The notes beneath the pieces are model-generated. The model did not search any database and had not been told where the DNA came from. It saw nothing but the letters and a program-made list of their open reading frames with translations. From assembly GCA_035314825.1 (NCBI GenBank), contig DATFYX010000014.1, positions 1 to 35,624 of the forward strand: a DNA stretch of 35,624 nucleotides. The letters run 5' to 3'. How positions within the stretch are numbered: the first letter of the stretch is position 1; every line of letters starts with the position of its first letter. Made by a program: the position numbers and the translations under genes. Origin of the DNA: Candidatus Eremiobacteraceae bacterium. GTDB taxonomy: Bacteria > Vulcanimicrobiota > Vulcanimicrobiia > Eremiobacterales > Eremiobacteraceae. Below, one piece after another: positions 35,268-35,624 of the stretch.

Positions 35268-35301
35268 ATTATACGTCGAACGGGGAGGCCGCGCGGTTCG
35301 A
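35268..35301 (-). promoter_or_regulatory. -10 box with flanking TCGAAC/GTTCGA half-sites before the DUF4139 gene
   Basis: On the minus strand a perfect TATAAT occupies 35273-35268, predicting +1 near 35261 and a 32-nt leader. No -35 is recognisable. Instead an inverted pair of half-sites, TCGAAC (35276-35281) and GTTCGA (35296-35301) in plus-strand terms, 14 bp apart, covers the -35 zone. The half-site GTTCGA just upstream of TATAAT echoes the promoter at 5046-5074. Confidence 0.45.
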
Positions 35302-35306
35302 ACTAC

Positions 35307-35341
35307 GGTCGAATACATTCGACGGCCGAGTAAATTCGGCC
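35307..35341. repeat. Two abutting palindromes after thiC
   Basis: GGTCGAAT-AC-ATTCGACG (35307-35324, arms perfect over 7 bp) and GGCCGAGT-AA-ATTCGGCC (35324-35341, one mismatch in 8-bp arms) lie side by side, 10 nt after the thiC stop. Both follow GGYCGAAT-N2-ATTCGRCC, the pattern also found inside tilS. As RNA they would form two hairpins at the 3' end of the thiC message. No U-tract follows. Confidence 0.55.
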
Positions 35342-35350
35342 ACTACATGC

Positions 35351-35624
<274 letters not shown>

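Overview
This 35.6 kb window is an ordinary-looking stretch of a GC-rich bacterial chromosome: dense, mostly single-copy genes, with no rRNA, tRNA, CRISPR, insertion sequence or phage. The cell is a diderm, because the window opens with a TonB-dependent outer-membrane receptor. Several traits point towards Terrabacteria rather than Proteobacteria: a G5/3D-domain wall protein directly before rsmA (the yabE/rpfB-ksgA order of Firmicutes and Actinobacteria), a LexA-type box of the Gram-positive form TCGAAC-N4-GTTCGA, and many GTG/TTG starts. A diderm Terrabacteria lineage such as Candidatus Eremiobacterota (WPS-2) would fit. That is inference from gene content, not a phylogenetic result.

Layout. 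77-4476 (+): TonB receptor and a lipoprotein, closed by a strong, probably bidirectional terminator. 4548-6302 (-): a small RNase H-like gene with its own leaderless promoter and LexA-type operator, and a GT4 glycosyltransferase. 6408-9171 (+): promoter, structured leader, G5/3D wall protein, rsmA, CPBP protease. 9176-10162 (-): a CaCA cation exchanger. 10227-16013 (+): a tightly coupled four-gene unit (Mre11/YhaO-like phosphoesterase, membrane-anchored Rad50/YhaN-like ATPase, two paralogous glycosyltransferases). 16003-29298 (-): thirteen genes on one strand running moeA, BON lipoprotein, phosphoesterase, TPR protein, thioesterase, smpB, tilS, ftsH, two M16-like proteins, GT4 glycosyltransferase, a conserved unknown, rhomboid. 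Most junctions are 4-nt overlaps or gaps under 50 nt; the one long gap (173 nt) lies before ftsH. 29411-31810 (+): pilT and serS. 31814-32011 (-): a DUF1059-like protein. 32161-33762 (+): malate synthase. 33778-35624 (-): a DUF4139 protein and the 3' end of thiC.

Themes. Envelope work dominates: outer-membrane import, wall remodelling, glycosylation, three kinds of membrane protease or protease-like protein, and a membrane-bound SMC-like ATPase. The rest is housekeeping (ribosome rescue, tRNA modification and charging, molybdenum cofactor, thiamine, glyoxylate-shunt malate synthase). The points most worth checking are the SOS-type leaderless promoter at 5039-5074, a palindromic repeat family found both between genes and inside tilS, an apparent CTG start in a phosphoesterase, and the coupling of a YhaO/YhaN-like pair to two glycosyltransferases. 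No gene-free stretch exceeds 300 bases; the longest, 6303-6584, holds a promoter and two hairpins.
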